From Parabacteroides sp. FAFU027 (lineage in GTDB: Bacteria > Bacteroidota > Bacteroidia > Bacteroidales > UBA7332): DNA of 64,000 nucleotides. The notes beneath the pieces are model-generated. The model did not search any database, was not told the DNA's origin, and saw nothing but the letters and a program-made list of their open reading frames with translations. This document shows positions 43,906-52,938 of the stretch, one piece after another. The DNA lies in the NCBI RefSeq assembly GCF_022808675.1, contig NZ_JAKZKV010000011.1, forward strand, positions 1 through 64,000. Direction: 5' to 3'. The translations under genes and the position numbers were made by a program. How positions within the stretch are numbered: position 1 is the first letter of the stretch; each line of letters begins with the position of its first letter.

Positions 43906-44817
43906 ATGAGTAAACCGACATTAGAATCTACCTTAAAATCAGCCGATACCGAAGAGTGGCTCGATTTGGTCTTTTACCGTCCGATAGGGTATCGTTGGGC
44001 TTTGCTGGCTCAGCGGTTGGGGATAACCCCCAATTCAATTACCATAGCCTCGATGTTCATCGGAGCAGCTGCGGGATGGTTGTTTTATTTTCCTGATTTG
44101 AAGACCAATATTATAGGCATGCTTTTGCTCATGCTGGCAAATTCGTTTGACAGCGCAGACGGGCAACTGGCACGCATGACCGGACTCAAAAGTCCGTTGG
44201 GGCGCTGGTTAGATGGATTCTGCGGAGATGTTTGGTTTGCAGCTATATACATTGCAATATGCCTGCGTTTCCAGCAGGAAGGTGGAACCATTCTGATTTG
44301 GGCATTGGCAGCCGGAACCGGATATTTCCATTCGAAGCAGGCTTCGATGGCGGATTATTACCGCAACTTCCACCTCTTTTTCCTGAAAAATAAAAACGGA
44401 AGCGAGTTTGACCAAAGTGCTGATATCCAGAAAAAATACGATGCAATGTCCTGGAGAGATGACTTTGTGGATAAACTCGGTCACTACTTCTACATCGGCT
44501 ATACCCGCGGACAGGAGAAACTCGCCCCTTCCATGCAAAAGTTTGTGGCTTTGTTGAAGGAAAAATACAACGACGAATTACCGGTAAAACTGCGTGAAGA
44601 GTTTCGTGGAGCCAGCAAACCGCTGATGAAATATACCAATATCCTGTCGTTCAATACGCGGGTGATCGCCCTGTTTATCTCCTTATTTATCGGAAAACCC
44701 TGGCTTTATTTTGTGTTTGAATTAACCGTTCTGAATGCACTGTTGGTTTACATGGTCATTCGCCATGAATCAATTTGTAAGCACTTTTCTGCTAAAATAC
44801 TTCGGGAAGAGTTTTAG
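43906..44817 (+). CDS. CDP-alcohol phosphatidyltransferase (probable phosphatidylinositol-phosphate synthase)
   Basis: An inner-membrane enzyme that moves a phosphatidyl group from CDP-diacylglycerol to an alcohol. The 303 residues have several TM helices and the family motif DSADGQLAR (about 84-92) ... G-RWL-D-GFCG-D. The motif deviates: the last Asp follows the previous one by four residues instead of three. With the HAD phosphatase (21 bp downstream) and the inositol-3-phosphate synthase after it, the likely acceptor is inositol-3-phosphate, giving phosphatidylinositol after dephosphorylation, as described for Bacteroides. The acceptor is inferred from context. The extra ~100-residue C-terminal part is longer than in small PgsA-type enzymes. 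Confidence 0.9.
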   Translation: MSKPTLESTLKSADTEEWLDLVFYRPIGYRWALLAQRLGITPNSITIASMFIGAAAGWLFYFPDLKTNIIGMLLLMLANSFDSADGQLARMTGLKSPLGRWLDGFCGDVWFAAIYIAICLRFQQEGGTILIWALAAGTGYFHSKQASMADYYRNFHLFFLKNKNGSEFDQSADIQKKYDAMSWRDDFVDKLGHYFYIGYTRGQEKLAPSMQKFVALLKEKYNDELPVKLREEFRGASKPLMKYTNILSFNTRVIALFISLFIGKPWLYFVFELTVLNALLVYMVIRHESICKHFSAKILREEF

Positions 44818-44838
44818 AAACTCTACATTTGCACCGTT

Positions 44839-45558
44839 ATGATAAAAGCACTGTTGTTTGATTACGGAGGAACTCTTGACACCAATGGACACCATTGGGC
44901 AGAAGTATTGTGGAATGAATATCTGGCAGAAGATATTCAGGTCACCAAAGCGCAATTCCGGGAAGCGTATGTCTATGGAGAGAGAACCCTGGACAAAAAA
45001 CCATTGATCTGTCCTGAACACAACTTCCTGGATGTTCTTCGCATCAAATGCCATCTGCAAACCGATTACTTATTAGAAAAAAAGTACCTTATCTGCCCGG
45101 TTGAAGCTGATCGGTTGGCCAATGCAGTCGCCCTGCGCTGTTATCAGATTGCCAGAAAACATACAGCTTCTACCCGTGCAACACTGGCTGCCTTCAAGCA
45201 AAAATACAAGCTGGCACTCGTTTCCAACTTCTACGGAAACCTCTCATCGGTACTGCGTGATTTCGATCTCTACCAATATTTCGATAAAATCATCGAATCG
45301 GCACATGTAAATCATCGAAAACCAGATCCGCAGATATTCCGTATCGCCGTGGATGACCTGGAGCTGGAATACGATGAATGTGTGGTTATCGGGGACTCTT
45401 ACACCAATGATATTCTCCCGGCTCAGGAGATCGGTTGCGCTACCATCTGGTTACGCGGCACCGGCTGGGATGAAAAACCGATGCTTGACGATAACGCCGT
45501 GGATAACTGTATCGCGGTGATTACCCACTTCAATGAACTCGATTATTACCTAAAATAG
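44839..45558 (+). CDS. HAD-superfamily hydrolase
   Basis: A 239-residue cytosolic phosphatase-like protein. Motif I is LLFDYGGTLDTNG (nucleophile Asp, with G replacing the usual second Asp), motif II is in LALVSNFYGN, motif III Lys in ESAHVNHRKPDPQIF, and motif IV in CVVIGDSYTNDILPAQEIG. In this cluster it is the natural candidate for removing the phosphate from phosphatidylinositol phosphate or inositol phosphate. Ten bases separate it from the synthase gene. Confidence 0.9.
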   Translation: MIKALLFDYGGTLDTNGHHWAEVLWNEYLAEDIQVTKAQFREAYVYGERTLDKKPLICPEHNFLDVLRIKCHLQTDYLLEKKYLICPVEADRLANAVALRCYQIARKHTASTRATLAAFKQKYKLALVSNFYGNLSSVLRDFDLYQYFDKIIESAHVNHRKPDPQIFRIAVDDLELEYDECVVIGDSYTNDILPAQEIGCATIWLRGTGWDEKPMLDDNAVDNCIAVITHFNELDYYLK

Positions 45559-45567
45559 AATTGCATT

Positions 45568-46869
45568 ATGAAAATCACAGAAATAGAAAAAGCCGAAGGG
45601 AAACTGGGGGTTTTGATCGTTGGTGTAGGTGGTGCAGTAGCATCTACCTTTATTGCCGGAACATTGGCTGCCCGTAAAGGATTGGCCAAACCGATCGGTT
45701 CTATTACCCAACTGGCGCATATCAAACTCAAAAAGAGCGAAGGCGTTACAAACCCTAAAATTAAGGAGGTAGTTCCTTTAGCAGATTTAAATGATATCGT
45801 TTTTGGTGGATGGGATATCTTCCCTGAGAATGCCTATGAGTCGGCCCTTCATGCAGAGGTGTTGCAACAAAAAGACCTTGAAGGAATCCGTTCGGAAATG
45901 GAAGCTATCAAACCGATGAAGGGAGCTTTCGACTCCAACTATGCCAAGCGTCTGAATGGTACATATACCAAGACCGGTACCCGCTGGGAAATGGTGGAAG
46001 CGCTTCGAAAAGATATTCGCACATTTAAAGCAGACAACAACTGTAGCCGTCTGGTCATCATCTGGTGTGGCAGTACAGAAATATACACCCAACCGGGAGT
46101 TGCACATTCTTCATTCTCCAACCTCGAAAAGGCACTCAAAAGCGACAATCACGACATCGCTCCAAGTATCTGTTACGCTTATGCTGCCATCGCAGAGGGT
46201 GTTCCATTTATCAACGGTGCACCAAACCTGACTATTGACTTTCCGGCATTGATGGAGTTTGCCACCCTGGAAGGAGTGCCTCTTTGCGGAAAAGACTTCA
46301 AAACCGGTCAGACGATGATGAAAACCGTCCTTGCTCCCATGATTAAAACCCGCATGTTGGGTCTTGACGGATGGTTCTCTACCAACATCCTTGGAAACCG
46401 CGACGGCGAAGTGCTTGACGATCCGGACAACTTCAAAACAAAAGAGGAGAGCAAACTTTCGGTTATCGACAATATCCTTGATCCGGAACTTCATCCTGAA
46501 CTGTATGACGATATTTTCCACAAAGTACGCATCAACTATTATCCTCCGCGCAAAGACAACAAAGAGAGCTGGGATAATATCGACATCGTAGGCTGGATGG
46601 GCTACCCGATGCAATTGAAGGTGAACTTCCTTTGCCGTGACTCTATCCTGGCAGCACCGCTTTGCCTTGACCTGGTACTGTTTACCGATCTGGCACAACG
46701 TTGCGGATTCTCCGGCATTCAAAACTGGCTTTCCTTCTACTTCAAGAGCCCGATGACAGAAATTGGTGCAGAGCCCGAACATGACCTCTTCGTGCAATTC
46801 ATTCAGCTGAAGAACACGCTTCGTACCATCATCGGTGAAGAGACCTTTGATTACGTGGATGCGATGTAA
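45568..46869 (+). CDS. Inositol-3-phosphate synthase
   Basis: Converts glucose-6-phosphate to inositol-3-phosphate with bound NAD+, the first step to inositol lipids. The 433 residues fit the Bacteroidota/actinobacterial-type enzyme. Nucleotide-binding GVLIVGVGGAVASTFIAG (about 12-29), NGAPNLTIDFPALMEFA, GKDFKTGQTMMKTVLAPM (catalytic Lys region) and STNILGNRDGEVLDDPDNF are all present. It is the last gene of the cluster and is followed by a strong terminator. It corresponds to the MIPS gene of the Bacteroides inositol-lipid cluster. Confidence 0.96.
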   Translation: MKITEIEKAEGKLGVLIVGVGGAVASTFIAGTLAARKGLAKPIGSITQLAHIKLKKSEGVTNPKIKEVVPLADLNDIVFGGWDIFPENAYESALHAEVLQQKDLEGIRSEMEAIKPMKGAFDSNYAKRLNGTYTKTGTRWEMVEALRKDIRTFKADNNCSRLVIIWCGSTEIYTQPGVAHSSFSNLEKALKSDNHDIAPSICYAYAAIAEGVPFINGAPNLTIDFPALMEFATLEGVPLCGKDFKTGQTMMKTVLAPMIKTRMLGLDGWFSTNILGNRDGEVLDDPDNFKTKEESKLSVIDNILDPELHPELYDDIFHKVRINYYPPRKDNKESWDNIDIVGWMGYPMQLKVNFLCRDSILAAPLCLDLVLFTDLAQRCGFSGIQNWLSFYFKSPMTEIGAEPEHDLFVQFIQLKNTLRTIIGEETFDYVDAM

Positions 46870-46892
46870 ATATCAGCGTTATAATATCCGGA

Positions 46893-46938
46893 ACAGCCAA
46901 TACAAAGCTTCCCCAAGCAGATGTATTGGCTGTTTTTC
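46893..46938 (+). terminator. Terminator after the inositol-3-phosphate synthase gene
   Basis: A 12-bp perfect stem ACAGCCAATACA / TGTATTGGCTGT followed by TTTTTC, 24 bases after the stop codon. Confidence 0.85.
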
Positions 46939-47130
46939 TGTTGTAGTGGTTATTATTCCCGAATGCTTATCTTTGCAGGGCAATTCTGCCAATAACATGA
47001 CAAGTCTGAAAAGAATCTGATTCAGAGCAATATTCAGTCCGTCAGCATGAAGAATAACAAACTGATGGAATGGCAGATAAACACTCCGGTTACAAATTGA
47101 TTTACAACCATTCAACAAGTTATTTTGCAA

Positions 47131-48216
47131 ATGAAAATATTATATGATTCGAATATTTTTTTGAGCTATAAGGCCGGAGGAATAGCCCGATATCACTATG
47201 AACTCTATAAAGGAATAACCAACAACAGCCATCATGAAATAAAGATGGCCGGTAAATTTATAAAAAACGATTATCTGCGTTACGACCCGCAATTCCGGAA
47301 TAAATTCATTTACGACCCGTCGGCATCATTTGCCTGGCTAAACAGATACCTAGTCAAAAGGGCTCTAAAGAATTCAGATTCGTTTGACCTTTTTCATCCG
47401 AGCGCACCCAATTACTATCAGGTAAGTGATATTCCCGCAGAATGTAAAGTAGTCTTCACCATACATGACCTGATTCTCGAAAGGGAATCAATCGATGCTG
47501 GAAAGAAGAAACTCGAACTGGCCAACAGAGCGGATAAATTAATTGCCGTTTCACAAGCCACAAAGAATGACATCATTGAACTTTTCGGGATTCCGGGAGA
47601 TAAGATTGAAGTCATTTACCACGGTTCATCTCTCTTTCCAGAGCAGGCGGATTTGATTAAGATAAAACCGGAAGGCCTACCCGAAGAATATTTATTGTAC
47701 GTCGGAAATCGGAATGGATACAAAAATTTCAACGGATTTATCAACGGCGTTGCGCCTCTACTGAAGAAGCGCTCTTCTTTACATCTTGTTTGTGCCGGGA
47801 AAAAGGCTTTTTCGCAAGAGGAGCAGGAACTATTCAGATCATTAGGAATCGACAGCAAGGTGGTAAGCTACTCCGGAATTGACGACAATCTACTCGCATA
47901 TTTATATTGTCACGCCAAAGCATTTGTGTTTCCGTCGTTGAACGAGGGATTCGGCATTCCGATACTGGAAGCGTGGTCATGCGGTACTCCGGTTATTTTG
48001 AGCGAAAATCCCTGCTTCAGGGAAGTGGCTGCTGAAGCCGGCTTTTACTTCAATCCGACTGATCCGGATTCTATTTTCGAGAATATTGAAAAAGTTGTGA
48101 CTGACAGTAATTTGCAAAAAGAGCTGATTGAGAAAGGGAAAAAGAGACTGAAACTGTTTTCGTGGGAAAATACCGTACGTCAAACCATCCGGTTATACGA
48201 ATCGCTTTTATCCTAA
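47131..48216 (+). CDS. Glycosyltransferase, GT4-type
   Basis: A 361-residue retaining glycosyltransferase (GT-B fold). The ATG at 47131 is chosen over an upstream TTG. The N-terminal Rossmann part starts MKILYDSNIFLSYKAGGIARYHYEL; the donor domain has YLLYVGNRNGYKNFNGFI and the E-x7-E type region NEGFGIPILEAWSCGTPVI. It opens the glycan-assembly operon (gene gap 38 bp to the next). It resembles the GT4 gene at 55299 in layout. The sugars are unknown. Confidence 0.92.
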   Translation: MKILYDSNIFLSYKAGGIARYHYELYKGITNNSHHEIKMAGKFIKNDYLRYDPQFRNKFIYDPSASFAWLNRYLVKRALKNSDSFDLFHPSAPNYYQVSDIPAECKVVFTIHDLILERESIDAGKKKLELANRADKLIAVSQATKNDIIELFGIPGDKIEVIYHGSSLFPEQADLIKIKPEGLPEEYLLYVGNRNGYKNFNGFINGVAPLLKKRSSLHLVCAGKKAFSQEEQELFRSLGIDSKVVSYSGIDDNLLAYLYCHAKAFVFPSLNEGFGIPILEAWSCGTPVILSENPCFREVAAEAGFYFNPTDPDSIFENIEKVVTDSNLQKELIEKGKKRLKLFSWENTVRQTIRLYESLLS

Positions 48217-48254
48217 AATGATTAAGTCACAAATAAATATAGAGACAAACCATA

Positions 48255-49001
48255 ATGAGCAACGCTAATAGCTCTCCGTCAATCACCGTAATCACGGTTG
48301 TTTACAATGGGGCCGATCTGATTGAAAAAACCATCAAAAGTGTAATCAATCAGACTTATCCATTGGAATACATCATCGTGGACGGCGAGTCGAAAGACGG
48401 AACTATCGACATAATCAAACGCTACGAAAAGCAAATTTCGCTCTGGAAATCGGGAAAAGACCGCGGTATTTACGATGCCATGAACAAAGGGGTAGATATG
48501 GCCTCGGGGGAATGGATCTGCTTTCTCAATTGCGGGGATGTTTTTTCGGATGAAAATACCGTGGCTGCTGTTGCAGAGAATATTTCTGCCAACAACCAAC
48601 CGGATATTATTTACGGAGATATTTTCACTAAAAACACAGATGGTAGCCTGAGACTGAAACCGGCAAAAGAGCCCTGTAATCTGCACAGGATGTATTTTTG
48701 CCACCAGGCCTCTTTCTCGAAAAGAATATTGCACCAAACATTTCCATTTGATATCAGGCATAAATTATCAGCTGACCTGAAGTTCTTCAAAGAATGTTTT
48801 TTCAACAATTGCCGTTTTGTACACATGCCGCTACCCGTTGTTATTTACGACACAAACGGAATTTCAAACACCAACCGGGAAGCCGGATTGAGAGATAATA
48901 TCGCGGTAATCAAATCTGTCGACAAGCATTTCTCTAAATACCTGTTTCTCGCCCGGTTATATTTTGTGATTTACTGGAGAAGACTAAACCGAAAAAATTG
49001 A
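48255..49001 (+). CDS. Glycosyltransferase, GT2 family
   Basis: A 248-residue inverting glycosyltransferase. Signature elements are ITVITVVYNGADLIEKTIKSVINQTY, YIIVDGESKDGT and SGKDRGIYDAMNKGVDMASGEWICFLNCGD, where the usual DxD is replaced by NCGD. No TM segments. In series with GT4, kinase and a further GT2-like gene, probably working on one surface glycan or lipid-linked oligosaccharide. Confidence 0.92.
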   Translation: MSNANSSPSITVITVVYNGADLIEKTIKSVINQTYPLEYIIVDGESKDGTIDIIKRYEKQISLWKSGKDRGIYDAMNKGVDMASGEWICFLNCGDVFSDENTVAAVAENISANNQPDIIYGDIFTKNTDGSLRLKPAKEPCNLHRMYFCHQASFSKRILHQTFPFDIRHKLSADLKFFKECFFNNCRFVHMPLPVVIYDTNGISNTNREAGLRDNIAVIKSVDKHFSKYLFLARLYFVIYWRRLNRKN

Positions 49002-49037
49002 CTTCCTGATTATTTGAATTTGAACGATCCAATAAAT

Positions 49038-49736
49038 ATGTTTCTTGAAATAAATCCCGACTATCAGTTCCTGAAAGACTTTGTGCTCTCCCTTCCCCAA
49101 ACCTTCGGGACGGAAGGAACTGTATTGTATAAAGTAAGGAACGAGGTCCGGCTGATAGAAGTTGCCGGTATAAAGGTGGTGGTGAAGAAATTCAAGGTTC
49201 CCCATCTGATTAACCGGTTTGCCTATTCGTACATCCGGAAAAGTAAGGCTCGCCGTTCTTACGAATATGCCATGATGTTGAAACAAAATGGCTTTGGCAC
49301 GGCTGATCCCATCGCCTGTATGGAGTTTAAGCAAGGGGGCCTGCTGGCAGATTCCTACCTCATTACACTGCATTGCCCCTACAGCCGCGACTTCAACGAG
49401 TTTCGTGAGACACCGCTAAATGGCCGGGAAAATATTTTATGCGACTTTGCTCAATTTACAGCCCGTCTGCATGAAAAAGGAATCCGCCATCTGGATTATG
49501 GGGGCGGCAATATCATGTTTGAACAGACTGACAACGGAACCGAATTCTGCCTCATCGACATCAACCGGATGGCATTCGGTAAAGTCGGTATAGAGAAAGG
49601 TTGTGAAAACTTTAAACTACTCTATATGCTGGATGATTCATTTCACTTTCTGGCAGAAGAATACGCCAAAGCCCGCGGCTTTGATACTGAAAAATGTTTT
49701 GAATTAATAAAACCTCACATTCGAAAAAACGGATAA
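49038..49736 (+). CDS. WaaP/Kdo-kinase-like (InaA-family) sugar kinase
   Basis: A 232-residue kinase-fold protein of the lipopolysaccharide kinase group. Catalytic loop: KGIRHLDYGGGNIMF, with the HxD...N pattern; metal-binding Asp in CLIDINRMAFG. It would phosphorylate a sugar of the LPS core or a related surface glycan. The ATG at 49038 is used; the frame can also be read from TTG codons at 49014. No ribosome site decides it. The next gene starts 1 base after its stop, so the two are coupled. Confidence 0.85.
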   Translation: MFLEINPDYQFLKDFVLSLPQTFGTEGTVLYKVRNEVRLIEVAGIKVVVKKFKVPHLINRFAYSYIRKSKARRSYEYAMMLKQNGFGTADPIACMEFKQGGLLADSYLITLHCPYSRDFNEFRETPLNGRENILCDFAQFTARLHEKGIRHLDYGGGNIMFEQTDNGTEFCLIDINRMAFGKVGIEKGCENFKLLYMLDDSFHFLAEEYAKARGFDTEKCFELIKPHIRKNG

Positions 49737-49737
49737 T

Positions 49738-50664
49738 ATGAAGATATCAGGATTTACTTTTTTGCGAAATGCAATCCAGTTTGACTTCCCGGCAGTAGAA
49801 TCCATCAAATCGGTACTTGATCTGGTCGATGAGTTCGTCATTCGCCTCGGAGACAGTTCCGATGAAACCGAGCAGCTCATCCTATCCATCAATTCACCCA
49901 AAATAAAAATCATTCGTTGTAACTGGGAAACCTCCAAATACAATAAAAACGGAATGATTTACGCCCATGAAACTGATTTGGCCATGGAGGCATGCACCGG
50001 CGACTGGTGTTTTTACATTCAGGGCGATGAGGTGTTACACGAAGATGCGATTCCAGTGATTCGCGAGGCCTGCGAGAAATACCTGGATGACAAACGAGTG
50101 GACGGCTTCCTCTTTAAATATGTGCACATGTACGGTGACTACAAGCATTTTATCGATGCCCGTCACTTTGCCTATCCGCGCGAAATCCGTATTGTACGGA
50201 AAGATTTCGAAATTCACTCCTGGCGCGATGCCCAATCATTTCGCCGGATTCCCAATTTTGACAGGGAAGATTATTTCCAGGAAAAAGAGACCTATAAACT
50301 GAACTGTGTATTGCTCGATGCTTATATGTTTCACTACGGTTGGGCAAGAGACCCTCGCTGTATGGTAAAGAAACAGGCTCAGCAACTTGAAGTTTATATT
50401 GGAGCTCCAGTGGAACAGAAAGAAGAGTTTTATGATTACGGCAACATGAGCTATATGCCTCACTATAAAGGTTCACAACCGGCCATCATGAAAGAACGCA
50501 TAGAGAATATGAGCTGGGAGAAATATCTTCGTTACGATGGGCCCCGTATTGATATGAAAAAGAAATTCGGTCTGAAGTACCGCATCATCAACTTTATCGA
50601 GAACAACCTTCTCGGGGAGGGACAACGCATTGGTGGATTTAAAAACTATAAGCTGGTAAAATAA
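49738..50664 (+). CDS. Glycosyltransferase, GT2-like
   Basis: A 308-residue protein with the start MKISGFTFLRNAIQFDFPAVESIKSVLDLVDEFVI (quoted from residue 1), characteristic of the GT2 branch that begins with FxRN; QGDE (about residue 95) replaces DxD. It starts directly behind the kinase stop codon and ends the first glycan operon, before a terminator. Confidence 0.88.
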   Translation: MKISGFTFLRNAIQFDFPAVESIKSVLDLVDEFVIRLGDSSDETEQLILSINSPKIKIIRCNWETSKYNKNGMIYAHETDLAMEACTGDWCFYIQGDEVLHEDAIPVIREACEKYLDDKRVDGFLFKYVHMYGDYKHFIDARHFAYPREIRIVRKDFEIHSWRDAQSFRRIPNFDREDYFQEKETYKLNCVLLDAYMFHYGWARDPRCMVKKQAQQLEVYIGAPVEQKEEFYDYGNMSYMPHYKGSQPAIMKERIENMSWEKYLRYDGPRIDMKKKFGLKYRIINFIENNLLGEGQRIGGFKNYKLVK

Positions 50665-50700
50665 AGATCACATCCTGATTTTTTTGTACTGTATAAATAC

Positions 50701-50737
50701 GGCTCTGATTGGATCTCTTCCGGTCAGGGCTTTTTTC
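50701..50737 (+). terminator. Terminator of the first glycan operon
   Basis: GCTCTGATTGG pairs with CCGGTCAGGGC (11 bp with G-U pairs), followed by TTTTTTC. Confidence 0.75.
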
Positions 50738-50752
50738 TTGTTATTCAAAGCC

Positions 50753-51172
50753 CATTTCCTGTAAGAGAATGCTCTTTTCCTTTAAAGAAATCCTCATTTC
50801 CCTGAAGGAAATCCCTATCTAATTAAAGTAAAAACGAATTTCCTGTTTTAATAAGCTCTCTTCCTGTTTGGAAATACCCTTCACCTAAAAGGAAATCCTC
50901 ATATCTTAAAAGGAAACAGTCTTTTCCAGTAAGTCAATGAACATTTCCTGTTAGGAAATTGACAACTCCTCTTAGTTGAAGACCTTTTTCTGTTAGGAAA
51001 TCAACATTTCATGTAAGAAAATGATCGTTGCTCGTTAGGAAATTGACATTTCCTGTAAGTCGAAATACATTTCCCAATAGTAGAAGCCTTTTTCCTATTA
51101 AGAAAAGGCAATTTCTTGTTAGAAAATGGCCTTTGCGTAACAGGAAATGGCGATTCCCTAACAGTCTAAACC
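50753..51172. repeat. Array of 20 degenerate palindromic units with an exact 21-bp period
   Basis: Cut at 21 bases from 50753, units align without any indel through 420 bp. The best units read CATTTCCTGTTAGGAAAT followed by three variable bases; TTTCC and GGAAA arms flank a TGTTA-like centre. Many units keep only one arm, yet the spacing stays fixed. All frames contain stops, so it does not encode protein. Its unit sequence is unrelated to the 16791-17063 array, but the period, unit length and palindromic design are the same. Confidence 0.88.
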
Positions 51173-51714
51173 CTTATTAGTGTCTAATTTTACAAGGCTT
51201 TTCAAGGCAATAATTAAGAGAACTCGTCCTGTCTGATTCTTTACGAAAGTGTCAGGCAATTCTAAAAGAATTGTTTGTTTTCTCACAATCAACCCAAGGT
51301 ATCAAGGGATGATGCCTTAAGTCTAAAAAGGTTTAAATACAAGTGTGTTAATAATTTCACTCACTTTTGGTAGGGTGAATCATTTCATACTCTCTTTCGC
51401 GAGAAATATATTTGTAGTTTTGTCCGGCTTTTTTGAGCATTGGGATTGTCAAAGAAGATTCAGAACTTTAAAAATCATAGGTTTCTTCAGAAACCCCATT
51501 TACTATGAACTTAAAATAGGGATGTTATTTTCGATAGTATCATTATATGATATATAACCGGAATTTTATGACGTCAGTTAGTTGAACGATATATAAGGGG
51601 AATGATGATTTTATTGCCGGTTTTCTTTAGCAATTCCTTTTTGAGAATCAAAAGATTAAAGTAGATAGTCAAAAATACATTCAATATAGAATCCTGAAAA
51701 TATTATAACCTGAA
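51173..51714. other. AT-rich intergenic region, no gene recognised
   Basis: About 540 bp between the repeat array and the GT87-like gene. A 70-codon frame (51345-51557) has no recognisable content or signals and is not called. A motif GATATATAACCGG / GATATATAAGGGG occurs twice (about 51549 and 51588). Confidence 0.5.
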
Positions 51715-52938
51715 ATGCCCTCAAAGACAATTCTCCAAAAAACATTGGATTTCTTTCAGAAGCCATTCTTTACAAGATACAAATCATTGCTTTATATATG
51801 GCTGGGATCAGCTTTAACGCTGGCAATCATAAGAGTAGTTTCTCATAAACTACACAATAATTACCAGGTATATAAATATGTCTTCTGGAATATGATTCAG
51901 CAATTTCCGCTTTATAATCCCAGACCGGAGTTTTATAAGGATCTAAATCATTATGGACCTTTATTCAGCTATATTATAGCTCCTTTTGCTCTTTTACCGG
52001 ATTACATAGGAGCACCATTGTGGATGCTGGCATTAACTTCCATATTGTATTTCTCTATCAAAGACCTGAATTTAAAAACCTGGCAACATATTGTCATTTT
52101 TTGGCTTTGTCTTAATTCTCTTATCGGATCGCTGACTAATGTCCAGTTTAATATTGCCTCAGTTGCATTAATCATTTATTCTTATACTCTAATTCGAAAG
52201 GAAAAGGATGTCTGGGCGGCCTTTGTCATCATGTTGGGAGTATTTGTAAAGTTATATGGTATCGTAGGATTTGCCTTCTTCCTATTTTCAAAGCATAAGC
52301 CAAAGCTGATTTTATGGAGTTTCATCTGGGGAGCTATCTTCTTTGCATTACCCATGTTAATCTCTTCACCGGATTTCATTATCAAACAATATGTTTGCTG
52401 GTTTCATGATTTGATTGCCAAAAATGGAATTAATAATACCTCACTAATGCAAAATGTTTCGGTCTTTGGCATGATCAAAAGAGTTTCGGGACATTATGAA
52501 TGGTCTAACCTGCCAGTATTGCTTGGCGGATTATTGATTTCGGCAATTCCTTACGTCCAGTTCAGAAAATACAAAGAAGAACGTTTTCAACTTCTTACAC
52601 TTGCTTTGGTTCTGATTTTTACTGTAATCTTTAGTACTGGGAGCGAACCTAACACATATATTTTCGCCATTGTGGGCGTTGCCTTATGGTTTGTAATTCA
52701 ACCCCGTCCATTTGACAAGATAGTTTGGATATTGCTTATACTTGTTATGTGGATTACAAGTTTTGGAAATTCATTTCTGTTTCCACACAGCATATACCGA
52801 ACCTATATTCTCCCATATGCTTTTCAGGTAATTCCCTGTGTCTTGATATGGTTGAGAATAGTTTACGAATTAATAGTTACTCCAACAAGGATACCTTCAA
52901 ATGAAGCCATTAATAGCAATAGTCGTACCGGCTTATAA
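51715..52938 (+). CDS. GT87-like membrane glycosyltransferase (DUF2029)
   Basis: A 407-residue polytopic inner-membrane protein with about ten TM helices, of the GT-C fold type that uses polyprenyl-phosphate sugars. The early loop with NPRPEFYKDLNHYGPLFSYII fits GT87 proteins, which carry an acidic residue after TM1-2. Its last 38 bases overlap the GT2 gene that follows, whose product probably makes the polyprenyl-phosphate sugar donor. The sugar is unknown. Confidence 0.85.
   Translation: MPSKTILQKTLDFFQKPFFTRYKSLLYIWLGSALTLAIIRVVSHKLHNNYQVYKYVFWNMIQQFPLYNPRPEFYKDLNHYGPLFSYIIAPFALLPDYIGAPLWMLALTSILYFSIKDLNLKTWQHIVIFWLCLNSLIGSLTNVQFNIASVALIIYSYTLIRKEKDVWAAFVIMLGVFVKLYGIVGFAFFLFSKHKPKLILWSFIWGAIFFALPMLISSPDFIIKQYVCWFHDLIAKNGINNTSLMQNVSVFGMIKRVSGHYEWSNLPVLLGGLLISAIPYVQFRKYKEERFQLLTLALVLIFTVIFSTGSEPNTYIFAIVGVALWFVIQPRPFDKIVWILLILVMWITSFGNSFLFPHSIYRTYILPYAFQVIPCVLIWLRIVYELIVTPTRIPSNEAINSNSRTGL

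Noticed and set aside
50753-51172. CRISPR array
   Set aside because: Units are 21 bp and contiguous. There are no unique spacers between identical repeats, and no cas genes are present.
51345-51557. A 70-codon frame before the GT87-like gene
   Set aside because: No ribosome site, no known motif, and AT-rich sequence where such frames arise by chance.
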